From Gammaproteobacteria bacterium (GTDB lineage Bacteria; Pseudomonadota; Gammaproteobacteria; Pseudomonadales; Pseudohongiellaceae), in assembly GCA_030654835.1 (NCBI GenBank), contig JAURWS010000060.1:1-64000 (forward strand): a stretch of DNA of 64,000 nucleotides, in the 5' to 3' direction. Shown piece after piece: positions 55,683-63,448 of this stretch. The position numbers and the translations under genes were made by a program. The stretch's first letter is position 1; every line of letters starts with the position of its first letter. The notes beneath the pieces were generated by a model. That model was not told the DNA's origin. It worked only from the letters and a program-made list of their open reading frames with translations, and ran no database searches.

Positions 55683-56231
55683 GTGGAGCATACCCAACTG
55701 GATACCTTGCAAAACCTGGACAAGTTCCTGGCCGATGTGCAGGGCAGGGCGTACCGGATAGCGCAGATCGCGACCAATAACTCGGACGATGCGCTCGATC
55801 TGGTGCAGGACGCCATGTTCAAGCTGGTGGAAAAGTACGCCACCCGCAGTGCAGAGGAATGGGGGCCGCTGTTCTACAGCATTCTGCAGAGCCGCATCAA
55901 CGACTGGCACCGGCGCAGTTCGGTGCGCAACCGTTTCCGTGGCTGGCTGGGAATTGGCGACGACGATGGAGAGGATCCTCTTCATAATGTTGTCGATGAA
56001 GGACAGCGATCTCCGGAGCAGCATGTGCAACTGGGACACAGCATGACCAAACTGCAGAGCGCTTTGCAGGCACTACCACTGCGTCAGCAGCAGGTCTTTC
56101 TGCTGCGGGTCTGGGAGGGACTGGATGTGCGGGAGACCGCCTTGGCGATGTCTTGTGCAGAAGGCAGTGTCAAGACGCATTACTCGCGGGCAATACATAC
56201 GCTGAGAGAGCAATTGGGTGAGCATTGGTGA
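55683..56231 (+). CDS. ECF-type RNA polymerase sigma factor
   Basis: The 182-residue factor has a sigma-2 region (YRIAQIATNNSDDALDLVQDA, KLVEKYATRSAEEWGPLFYSI, then INDWHRR) and a sigma-4 region with helix-turn-helix (LPLRQQQVFLLRVWEGLDVRET, CAEGSVKTHYSRAIHTLREQ). It starts at GTG. The next gene starts in an overlap with its stop (TGATG), and the products of the operon look like an anti-sigma-type protein and envelope proteins. Confidence 0.92.
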   Translation: MEHTQLDTLQNLDKFLADVQGRAYRIAQIATNNSDDALDLVQDAMFKLVEKYATRSAEEWGPLFYSILQSRINDWHRRSSVRNRFRGWLGIGDDDGEDPLHNVVDEGQRSPEQHVQLGHSMTKLQSALQALPLRQQQVFLLRVWEGLDVRETALAMSCAEGSVKTHYSRAIHTLREQLGEHW

Positions 56232-56779
56232 TGGAACAAGAGGCGAGTGGCAATATGATTGGCGATCATGACGGCGATGAGCGTTTTGCCGCGCGTGTGG
56301 CGGCCATACTCGACAGCAGTATCGAGGGGCTGCCCCCCCACATTGAAGCGCGGCTCGACAGCATGCGCAGCACGGCACTTGCGCGCGTAGTTGGCCATGA
56401 CGCGTTTGCGCGGAGCGCTGGAATGGTTCTTTCCGGCGAGGAGGTGGCAGAAGGTCTACCCTCGTTCGTGAGTGCTCGGCTTGACGACATCCGGGCACAG
56501 GCCCTGCAGCGAGCCGCCCGGCAGTTGGAGCAGAAGTCGCAATCCACGGGGTGGGGCGTTCTTGCCCGTCTGCTGAATCCGAGGCTGGGCATTCCCGCCG
56601 GCGCCTTTGCGTCTGTGTGCGTCCTGGTGACCACGCTTGCCCTGTTCAGGGTGAGCGAACCAAACGAGGTCATGCCCGTGGCCATGAATGAAGAGGGGCT
56701 AGTGCTGGCGTCTGCGGACGACCTTGAATTGTATGAGAATCTCGAGTTCTACCAGTGGCTTGCAGACAATGGTCTGTAG
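56231..56779 (+). CDS. DUF3619-like single-span membrane protein
   Basis: The 182-residue protein has an N-terminal soluble part with the repeated motif LPPHIEARLDSMR/LPSFVSARLDDIR and one membrane helix (about residues 133-150: GAFASVCVLVTTLALF). The topology, a cytoplasmic N-terminus with a single helix directly after a sigma factor, is that of an anti-sigma factor, but no zinc-site is present. DUF3619 is the best match by position and pattern. Confidence 0.72.
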   Translation: MEQEASGNMIGDHDGDERFAARVAAILDSSIEGLPPHIEARLDSMRSTALARVVGHDAFARSAGMVLSGEEVAEGLPSFVSARLDDIRAQALQRAARQLEQKSQSTGWGVLARLLNPRLGIPAGAFASVCVLVTTLALFRVSEPNEVMPVAMNEEGLVLASADDLELYENLEFYQWLADNGL

Positions 56780-57089
56780 ACGCGCAGCGGCCTGGTCACT
56801 GGCACTGACGCTGCTGATGGCGTCCAGCGCCTGGGGGGGCGATCAGGATGGGAGTGATGAACAGACGGAGGCGCCGCCGCCATTGGAGCTGCTTGAATTT
56901 CTTGGTCAGTGGGAGACAGACGACGGGGAATGGATAGATCCGCAAGAACTGGAAGACCCCGCGCTGGTGAATCTGCTGGAGGCAGCGTTGGCGCCGGAGA
57001 CGGCGCCGGTGGAAACGAATGATGACAGCGCAGGCGACGAAGTAAATGGTGCGAGCCAGGACGATGGTGGATCCGATGACAGCAACTAA
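56769..57089 (+). CDS. Acidic exported protein
   Basis: The 106-residue product starts MVCRRAAAWSLALTLLMASS, a signal peptide ending at AWGGD. The mature part is acidic and low complexity (LLEFLGQWETDDGEWIDPQE, then Asp/Glu-rich). Its start overlaps the end of the upstream gene and its end overlaps the DUF3106 gene. It is not recognised as a known family. Confidence 0.65.
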   Translation: MVCRRAAAWSLALTLLMASSAWGGDQDGSDEQTEAPPPLELLEFLGQWETDDGEWIDPQELEDPALVNLLEAALAPETAPVETNDDSAGDEVNGASQDDGGSDDSN

Positions 57090-57756
57090 ATGGCATGACA
57101 GGGTGGTGGCGAGTCGACGTGCAGGCATGCTGGCGTTGGGTGTGCTGTCGTTGCTGTGCGCTTCGTTGACCTTTGCACAGGACAGCATCCCCTGGAGTGC
57201 GCTGACTCCGGAGGAGCGCAGCCTGCTCAATCAGGTGCAGGAACAATGGGAAAGCTTCACCCCCGAGCGCCAGGAGCGTCTGCGTCGCGGTGCCGCCCGC
57301 TGGCAGCAGATGGCGCCACGAGAGCGGCAGCAGGCGCAACAGCAGCAGCGTCGGTTTGAACAGCTACCGCAGGACCAGCGCGAGATCATCAATCAGCGTT
57401 TCCGCCAGTTCAACGACGTCCCGAAGGTCCAGCAGCAACGATTGCGAGACATTCAGCGGCAGTTCCGCACCCTGCCTCCTGCACAGCGCGAGGTGCTGAG
57501 AGAGCGCTTTGAGGCTCAGCGTCAGCAGCGACTGGAGCAGCAGGTGCCACGTCCGGATGCCCTGCAGAGTCGTCCTGATGCGCAGGCAGTCCCCGCTGTT
57601 CCGCCACGGATCGATAGACCTTTGATTGAAAGACCAGGCGTTGATACCCCGCGTGTCACTCCTCCGCGAGTTGTCCCTCCCAGAGTGGATACCCCCAGAG
57701 TCGAAACCCCAAGGATCGAACGCCCCGCGCCCCAACGGGTCAACCCCCCACGCTAG
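57064..57756 (+). CDS. DUF3106-family exported protein with Pro/Arg repeat tail
   Basis: The 230-residue product has a signal peptide (ending TFAQD), a DUF3106 region of helical Arg/Gln-rich repeats (LTPEERSLLNQVQEQWESFT, LPQDQREIINQRFRQFND, LPPAQREVLRERFE), and a C-terminal tail of repeated P-R-V-x-TP units (VDTPRVTPPRVVPPRVDTPR). It is typical of the last gene of a sigma-factor operon. Starts at 57046 or 57076 are also possible. Confidence 0.85.
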   Translation: MVDPMTATKWHDRVVASRRAGMLALGVLSLLCASLTFAQDSIPWSALTPEERSLLNQVQEQWESFTPERQERLRRGAARWQQMAPRERQQAQQQQRRFEQLPQDQREIINQRFRQFNDVPKVQQQRLRDIQRQFRTLPPAQREVLRERFEAQRQQRLEQQVPRPDALQSRPDAQAVPAVPPRIDRPLIERPGVDTPRVTPPRVVPPRVDTPRVETPRIERPAPQRVNPPR

Positions 57757-57778
57757 GCGTGGCGGCGGGGCGTTTGTT
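57721..57778 (+). terminator. Possible terminator of the sigma-factor operon
   Basis: CGCCCCGC (57721-57728) pairs with GCGGGGCG (57765-57772), with an inner hairpin CCACGC/GCGTGG, followed by TTTGTT. The hairpin overlaps the last codons of the DUF3106 gene. The T-run is short, so efficiency is uncertain. Confidence 0.55.
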
Positions 57779-57840
57779 CATAGCCCTATCCAGCCGCCTT
57801 CAACCTTGCAAATTTGAAGTGTCGCTGCAATAATGCAAGG

Positions 57841-59040
57841 ATGATGCGTCGTGAAATCCTTAATCTGGTCCGTCAGCGACTGGCGCTGTTCGACAGTGTC
57901 GCCCTCTTGGGGCCTCGTCAGGTCGGCAAAACCACTCTGGCCCGCGAGATTGCGTCCGGGCTGGGTGACGCCGCTCGCTATCTCGATCTGGAGAGCCCGG
58001 GCGACCGTCGTCAGCTTGATGATCCTGAAGCGTACTTCTCTGCTTACGCCGATCGTCTGATCATACTTGACGAAATCCAGCGCGCTCCCGAAATATTCCA
58101 GATACTGCGCGGGCAAATTGACGTTCGGCGCCGGATGGGGGAAAAGGGCGGTAAATTCCTCATTCTAGGTTCGGCTTCCATGGAGCTGCTGAGACAATCA
58201 TCGGAAAGTCTGGCAGGGCGCATCAGTTTTATTGAGCTTTCCCCATTCAATTTGCGTGAAGTCTCGCCAGAGGCTGGCAACTTGCGAGCCGTGACAGATG
58301 CGCTGTGGCTGAAAGGCGGCTTCCCGGGAAGTTATCTGCGCGACTCCGAATCTGCAAGCCTGCAGTGGCGGCACGACTTCATTCAAGCCTATCTGGAACG
58401 TGACGTGCCGCTGTTCGGGCTGCAGGTCGGCGCGGAGCAACTTGGTCTGTTCTGGCGAATGCTGGCAAATGACCAGGGCGAGTTATTCAACGCCCAGCGC
58501 TATGCCAGATCAATGGGAGTCAGTGGACACACGGTCTTGCGTTACCTGGATATTCTTGAAAAACTCCTGCTGGTGCGGCAACTGCGTCCCTGGTCATTGA
58601 ATGCAGGAAAGCGTCTTGTGAAGTCTCCGCGTCCCTTTGTGCGCGACAGCGGTCTGCTCCACGCACTACTCAATCTTGAATCAATGGACGATCTGCGCGG
58701 GCACGCCGTATCCGGCAAGAGTTGGGAAGGATTCGTGATTGAAGCGCTGATCGGTGCAGGCAATGGCCGGGTAAGGCCATATTTCTACCGCACGGCAGCG
58801 GGCGCCGAGGCTGATCTGGTGCTCGAATTTGCACCCGGCCGCGTCTGGGCGATCGAGATCAAATTGAGCACAGCTCCAACTGTTGATCGTGGTTTTCATA
58901 ACGCGGCTGATGATCTGGGGGCCGAGCGTCGCATTCTGGTTTACAAGGGTGAGGAGCGCTTCCCGATGCGAGGTGGCATTGAAGCCCTGTCTCTGCTGGC
59001 GGCGATGGAAGAAATTAGCGCCGCAACAGATCGGAGCTAA
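57841..59040 (+). CDS. AAA ATPase with DUF4143 domain
   Basis: The 399-residue protein has Walker A GPRQVGKTTLA near residue 30, Walker B LIILDEIQ with the RAPEIF extension, and a C-terminal DUF4143 domain (ERDVPLFGLQVG, FWRMLANDQGELFN, then the nuclease-like motif ADLVLEFAPGRVWAIEIKLS). Its role is unknown; relatives are widespread and not clearly linked to defence. A start three bases later is equally possible. It ends at a terminator. Confidence 0.93.
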   Translation: MMRREILNLVRQRLALFDSVALLGPRQVGKTTLAREIASGLGDAARYLDLESPGDRRQLDDPEAYFSAYADRLIILDEIQRAPEIFQILRGQIDVRRRMGEKGGKFLILGSASMELLRQSSESLAGRISFIELSPFNLREVSPEAGNLRAVTDALWLKGGFPGSYLRDSESASLQWRHDFIQAYLERDVPLFGLQVGAEQLGLFWRMLANDQGELFNAQRYARSMGVSGHTVLRYLDILEKLLLVRQLRPWSLNAGKRLVKSPRPFVRDSGLLHALLNLESMDDLRGHAVSGKSWEGFVIEALIGAGNGRVRPYFYRTAAGAEADLVLEFAPGRVWAIEIKLSTAPTVDRGFHNAADDLGAERRILVYKGEERFPMRGGIEALSLLAAMEEISAATDRS

Positions 59041-59044
59041 AAAA

Positions 59045-59063
59045 GGCCGGAACAAGTCCGGCC
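59045..59063. terminator. Short bidirectional terminator
   Basis: GGCCGGA and TCCGGCC form a seven-base stem with a five-base loop, with an A-run on the left (a T-run on the minus strand). It ends the EF-hand gene on the minus strand and possibly also the ATPase gene. Confidence 0.7.
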
Positions 59064-59090
59064 AAAAGGGCATTGAATAACCAGTGGGGA

Positions 59091-59711
59091 TCAGAGGAAG
59101 GGAGCGCCAGCCTCGCGCAGACACTGGCGTGAGGCCCGGCGTTGCAGATTGCGATCCCGCATGTTGCTGGCCAGTTCCTCGGCAGTCAGTTGTCCGTCAT
59201 CATTGCTGTCGATGCGGCCAAACTGGTCATAGGCGCGCTGCTCCAGATGCATGAAGAACTCTTCCTTGCTGACCGATCCGTCGGTGTTGGTATCCGAGGC
59301 TGCAAAGCGATCCTCTTCGAGATCCGGGTCACCGCCATTCTCGGCGATGCAGGCGCGGAATTCAGCGATATCGATGTCGGGGTCCAGGGCTGGGTGGCGG
59401 GGTCCGAATTCTGAGCTGCTCAGCAGACCGTCTTCGTTGAGATCCCTGTTATCGAACTGCCTTTCATAGTTTTCGGTTTGTTGTGTAGTGAATTCTTCCT
59501 GGCTGATAAGGCTGTCCGCATTGCTGTCCATATTGTGGATCAAGCGGCCGGGTGCGTGACGCTGCGGGGTTGGACGTTCCAGCATGCGGTCGTCACGGTT
59601 GGGGGCGGCCCCATCCCTGAACGGACGAGTGCCATCCTGAGCATAACCCTGCAGAGCAACGGTGCTGGTTGCCAGCAGTGTGGAGATAACGAGCAGTTTC
59701 CTGATAAACAT
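59091..59711 (-). CDS. Exported EF-hand protein
   Basis: The 206-residue protein has a signal peptide (ending GYAQD) and four EF-hand-type Ca-binding loops in order: DSNADSLISQEE, DLNEDGLLSSSE, DTNTDGSVSKEE and DSNDDGQLTAEE. It probably binds calcium outside the cytoplasm. EF-hand proteins with this layout are common in marine bacteria and may sense calcium or stabilise the envelope. It is a single unit with AT-rich DNA upstream. Confidence 0.9.
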   Translation of the reverse strand: MFIRKLLVISTLLATSTVALQGYAQDGTRPFRDGAAPNRDDRMLERPTPQRHAPGRLIHNMDSNADSLISQEEFTTQQTENYERQFDNRDLNEDGLLSSSEFGPRHPALDPDIDIAEFRACIAENGGDPDLEEDRFAASDTNTDGSVSKEEFFMHLEQRAYDQFGRIDSNDDGQLTAEELASNMRDRNLQRRASRQCLREAGAPFL

Positions 59712-60160
59712 GAGACTTCCTCTTTCGACGTTGATTGTTGGGCGGGGAAACGGGGTTCACCGCACGGGATTCACCGATTTCGGTGTCACAGGGGTAATAA
59801 CGCCTCAGCGACGAATCGGTTGACAGCTGAGTTTGCAGGTGGCACTCACTGATTGAATTTGCCTTGTCCGACTCGTAGACTCTGCCTCATTCCTTTCCCA
59901 TGTCAGCACTGCGCCGTAGGTGCACCTTTGTCGCATAGTTGAGAACTAAACGTCAGTCGATCAACAGGATCAGCAAGTCCGTCCACTTTGGCTTGGACTG
60001 ACGTGAAATGAAGCAGATTTTTTTAGAAATCAGTAACAGGAATTTCGCTTTACGGAAGACGGATTGTCGTCGCTGTGCTCAAATGCAGCGTGTCCATCGG
60101 CTCGAACGAGCCGCCAAGAATTAACAATAATGTTTTACCACCAGACGAAGGAGGTGCCCT
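59712..60160. other. Gene-free interval
   Basis: No reading frame with protein-like composition covers this 449-base stretch. It must hold the promoters of the divergent EF-hand gene and the cytochrome/oxygenase-like gene. An inverted pair AGTCC/GGACT (59979-60001) is seen. A strong ribosome site, AAGGAGGTG, is at its right end. Confidence 0.5.
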
Positions 60161-61657
60161 GTGCGAGTTGCAAATGAACTGGTACGGCTGAAGACCCTGT
60201 TAGGCGTGAATGTGAAGAGTATGTCTGCACTTGCGAAGTGCGTTTCTGTGGCAGCGTTCCTGTTACCCGCTGCTGCCGGTGCCCAGAGCGCTGTCGAACC
60301 CGGCAGTGTAACGTTCCACAAGGATATCGAGCCGATCCTGCAGCGCAGTTGTCAGAACTGTCACCGTGTTGGTGGTGTGGCGCCGATGTCTCTGGTGACT
60401 TATGAGGAAGCGGCTCCGTACGCTGGTCTGATTGAGTACAAGACCGGTCTGCGTGATCGTGCAGGCGCTATGCCCCCTTACTACCTTGAGAAAGATGTTG
60501 GCATCAAGGACTACAAGGATGACCCCTCGTTGAGCGATGAAGAAGTCGCTGCAATTTCAGCCTGGGCCCGCTCGGGCTCACCGGAAGGTGACGCAGCCGA
60601 TGCGCCTCCCCGCCGCGAATTCCCGGCAGCTGGCGAAACCTGGACTGCTGGCGAGCCTGATCTGATTGTGTCGACAACAGACATCACCGTTCTGGGTGGT
60701 GCTCCTGACTGGTGGGGTGATGTTCCTCGCGTACTGATCCCACTCACCGAAGATCGTTATGTGTCCTCTGTGGAGATCATCGAAGTAAATGACGTGGATA
60801 AGAGTGGCGCTACCGGTACGGTAGGTGGTCGCAATATATTCCACCACATGATCTGGAGCACCCAGATGTTGGACGAGAACCTCGTTGCCATTGAAGGCGA
60901 GCCTGCTGTGAACTGGCCGGTGCACGAGATTGCCCGTAACCCCGACATCTTCGATCCTGACAGCGGCCGTTTGCTGAAGAAGGGTTCTTATTTCGTAACC
61001 GACTCAGTACACCTGCACTCCACTGGCGTGGATACCACGGGCCATCTGCTGCTCGGTTTCCGTTTCCACCCCGTCGGCTATGAGCCCAAGTACAAGCCAG
61101 CCTTGGTTGGTCTGGGCAATGGTGTAGACATCAGCATCACTGGCAATGAAGACGGCCAGGAACTGCATGCCTACTCCGTGCTGGAGCAACACACCAAGAT
61201 CGTGACTTTCGAGCCACACCTGCACGCCGCAGGCGAGGGTATGTGCCTGGAAGCGATCTGGGGTTATACAGTGGAGACACTGACCTGCGTGGGCTATGAC
61301 CACAACTGGGTGCGCGGCTACACCTATGCCGATCACACCGCTCCACTGCTGCCAAAAGGCACTGTACTGCACATCGTTGGCTACATGAACAACACCAAGA
61401 CCAACCCGAACATGCCTGATCCCAGAAACTGGCAGGGTTCCGGTAATCGTTCCGTAACCAACATGTTCATCGATTTGGGTATGCGAGTTACCCTGAGCGA
61501 AGAACAGTTCCTGCAGGAAATGGCTGATCGTCGTGAATTGCTGAATCTCGGCCCGAACGACCACCAGATTGGCTGTCCGCTTTGTCTGGCTCCGCTCGTA
61601 GCGCCAGTACCTCCAGCGGAAGCCACAGCCGAAGTAGCAACGTCACAAGGGGATTGA
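60161..61657 (+). CDS. Exported cytochrome c/copper type II oxygenase-like protein
   Basis: The 498-residue protein has a signal peptide in its first 43 residues (ending AAGAQS), one haem site CQNCH near residue 65, and a copper type II monooxygenase-like part with His pairs HHMIWSTQ, VHLHSTG and PHLHAAGEG. It is a paralogue of the C-terminal two-thirds of the protein at 8000, without the thioredoxin domain. An AAGGAGGTG site lies before the GTG start. It overlaps nothing but is three bases from the next gene, with which it forms a unit. Confidence 0.78.
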   Translation: MRVANELVRLKTLLGVNVKSMSALAKCVSVAAFLLPAAAGAQSAVEPGSVTFHKDIEPILQRSCQNCHRVGGVAPMSLVTYEEAAPYAGLIEYKTGLRDRAGAMPPYYLEKDVGIKDYKDDPSLSDEEVAAISAWARSGSPEGDAADAPPRREFPAAGETWTAGEPDLIVSTTDITVLGGAPDWWGDVPRVLIPLTEDRYVSSVEIIEVNDVDKSGATGTVGGRNIFHHMIWSTQMLDENLVAIEGEPAVNWPVHEIARNPDIFDPDSGRLLKKGSYFVTDSVHLHSTGVDTTGHLLLGFRFHPVGYEPKYKPALVGLGNGVDISITGNEDGQELHAYSVLEQHTKIVTFEPHLHAAGEGMCLEAIWGYTVETLTCVGYDHNWVRGYTYADHTAPLLPKGTVLHIVGYMNNTKTNPNMPDPRNWQGSGNRSVTNMFIDLGMRVTLSEEQFLQEMADRRELLNLGPNDHQIGCPLCLAPLVAPVPPAEATAEVATSQGD

Positions 61658-61660
61658 TTG

Positions 61661-62614
61661 ATGGGCCTGTTTAGATTTGCAAGGCAACGTAATGCAGTCG
61701 TTGCCGCCGCGTTCTTCGTGGTATTGACTCTGCTTGCAGGAGCTGCCAACGCTCAGACTTACCGCAAGGGCCAGCACATTGAGCCCGCGTACGAAGGCTG
61801 GCGTAAGCAGGAGGATGGTAGTTACGTCCTCATTTTCGGTTACCAAAACGAGAACTGGGAAGAAGAGTTGGATATCCCGGTCGGGACGGAAAATTTCTTC
61901 TCTCCCGGGCTCGAAGACCGAGGGCAGCCGACTCACTTCCTGCCGCGCCGCAACCGGTTCACCTTTGAGGTGCCGGTTCCAGCGGATTGGGGTGACAAGG
62001 AGCTGGCTTGGACGATCACAGCGAATGGCGTGACCAAAATTGCTTATGGCACACTGGCTCGTGATTACGTGATCGACAACGTGGTGATTGCGTCTGAAAC
62101 CGGCTCCCTCGGAGCCGGTACCAGCAGCCCTGAATCACGCTCCAACGTACCACCTGTCGTGACAGTACAGGGTGATCGCGTCGGTGACGAGATCGTGCGC
62201 ACAATCCGAGTTGGTGAACCGCTCGTCCTGACCGCCAAAGTCGATGACGACGGTCTGCCCAAACCTTCAGCTTCCCGCGGTCCGCGTACTCCGGAGACTG
62301 AGCTGCGTCGCATAATGCGTCCGCCCACAAGAATTACTGTGGGTAAGGTGAATGGTCTGTTCCTGTCCTGGAACGTGTATCGTGGTGCTGGCAAGGTGAC
62401 GTTCGATCCTCCTCAGGTCAAGCCCTGGGAAGATACCCGTACCGATGCCAACTCTCCGTGGGGCGCATTGTGGGTTCCACCAGCGGTTCCGGCAGATGGC
62501 ATGTACAACACATCTGTCACCTTCGATGAGCCAGGAACTTATGTTCTGTGGGCCAGAGCGGATGATGGTGGTTTGTACCACGATCAGTGGGTAACGATTA
62601 ACGTCACTCCCTGA
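61661..62614 (+). CDS. Exported partner of the cytochrome/oxygenase-like protein
   Basis: The 317-residue protein has a signal peptide (ending ANAQT) and a beta-rich mature part with no known motif; the C-terminal GTYVLWARADDGGLYHDQW suggests an immunoglobulin-like domain. The gene starts three bases after the oxygenase-like gene, and both end at one terminator, so the products probably function together in the periplasm. The family is not recognised. Confidence 0.75.
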   Translation: MGLFRFARQRNAVVAAAFFVVLTLLAGAANAQTYRKGQHIEPAYEGWRKQEDGSYVLIFGYQNENWEEELDIPVGTENFFSPGLEDRGQPTHFLPRRNRFTFEVPVPADWGDKELAWTITANGVTKIAYGTLARDYVIDNVVIASETGSLGAGTSSPESRSNVPPVVTVQGDRVGDEIVRTIRVGEPLVLTAKVDDDGLPKPSASRGPRTPETELRRIMRPPTRITVGKVNGLFLSWNVYRGAGKVTFDPPQVKPWEDTRTDANSPWGALWVPPAVPADGMYNTSVTFDEPGTYVLWARADDGGLYHDQWVTINVTP

Positions 62615-62635
62615 TTCAGCTGAGTAAAGAATGAG

Positions 62636-62673
62636 AAAGGGCATGTACCTGACGGTACGTGCCCTTTTCTTTT
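62636..62673 (+). terminator. Rho-independent terminator of the oxygenase-like operon
   Basis: AAAGGGCATGTACC pairs with GGTACGTGCCCTTT around a four-base loop, with one G-T pair, followed by TCTTTT. Confidence 0.92.
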
Positions 62674-62845
62674 GGAGCGTGGTTTCACGACAAGGGAGCG
62701 CTATTGATGAGGCGAATTCTGCCGATGCTGGCCATGCTGGGAGAGGGTCAGCACGCAAAAGCTGATCCCTCTGACATTGATCATGGTCGGTGTTTCGGGG
62801 GGGGGGCCTGACTACTTGAAGATCGCCCTTTTCCTGCGCCCAAAT

Positions 62846-62883
62846 AAAAAGGTGGTGTCACCCGTTAATGACACCACCTTTTT
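62846..62883. terminator. Bidirectional terminator, 15-bp perfect stem
   Basis: AAAAAGGTGGTGTCA and TGACACCACCTTTTT form a perfect stem around an eight-base loop. On the minus strand it lies 56 bases after the cold-shock gene. Confidence 0.93.
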
Positions 62884-62938
62884 ATTGCGTTAGCAGCTTT
62901 TGCGAATCGAAGCCGTCACAGAGGACGGTGCGACGCAA

Positions 62939-63148
62939 TCAGCAGGCTACGACGTTCTCGGCCTGTGGGCCTTTCTGACCTTGAGTCACGGTGAATTTCA
63001 CCTGTTGGCCTTCTGCCAGAGTTTTGAAACCGCTGTCCTGAATGGCGCTGTAGTGAACGAATACGTCCGGGCCATTGGCCTGAGAAATGAAGCCGAAGCC
63101 TTTTGATTCGTTGAAAAATTTAACCTGGCCAGTCACTGTGTTTGACAT
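62939..63148 (-). CDS. Cold-shock protein (CspA family)
   Basis: The 69-residue protein is a single cold-shock domain: [19 protein letters not shown] (RNP1) and [10 protein letters not shown] (RNP2), then [15 protein letters not shown]. It binds single-stranded RNA and DNA and melts mRNA structure. It has an A/T-rich leader of about 200 bases upstream, as is typical of cold-inducible csp genes, and a strong terminator downstream. Confidence 0.96.
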   Translation of the reverse strand: MSNTVTGQVKFFNESKGFGFISQANGPDVFVHYSAIQDSGFKTLAEGQQVKFTVTQGQKGPQAENVVAC

Positions 63149-63355
63149 TTTGTAGTCCTGTATTTCTAAAATAATAAAAAGATTTTTTGATTCATCGGTT
63201 CATTCACGCGCAGGCGTCAAGGACTGAGAGAATCGGTAGCATAAGAATTCGAATATAAAATATGAGATACAGAACGAGGACTTAACGGCGGGGCATCGAT
63301 TTGCAGTACATAAATATAGCCGCTATTCAGGCTGGCCGCGAGTATACGGGGTAAA
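63149..63355 (-). promoter_or_regulatory. Long leader of the cold-shock gene
   Basis: The stretch between the csp start and the next gene is AT-rich and has no open frame. Its length fits the long untranslated leader of CspA-type genes. A TATATT sequence near 63310-63320 (minus strand) could be a promoter -10 element. No exact cold-box match is claimed. Confidence 0.45.
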
Positions 63356-63448
63356 TGCGCCAAGTCAAACCTTTATTTGCAAACAACCCGGGAGCAGTGT
63401 TGTCTGCAACCGGGCTGTATTGTTTGCTGGAGCGCAAAGGCTCCGGTG

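Larger units (their letters stand above)
62615..62938. other. Intergenic stretch with two terminators and a G tract
   Basis: These 324 bases hold no gene. They contain two terminators (62636-62673, 62846-62883) and a run of ten G residues near 62797-62806, which is a likely site of length variation or sequencing error. Confidence 0.6.

Noticed and set aside
62797-62806. G10 tract as a phase-variation switch
   Set aside because: It is not inside or directly upstream of a gene; it lies between two terminators, so a switching role is unlikely.
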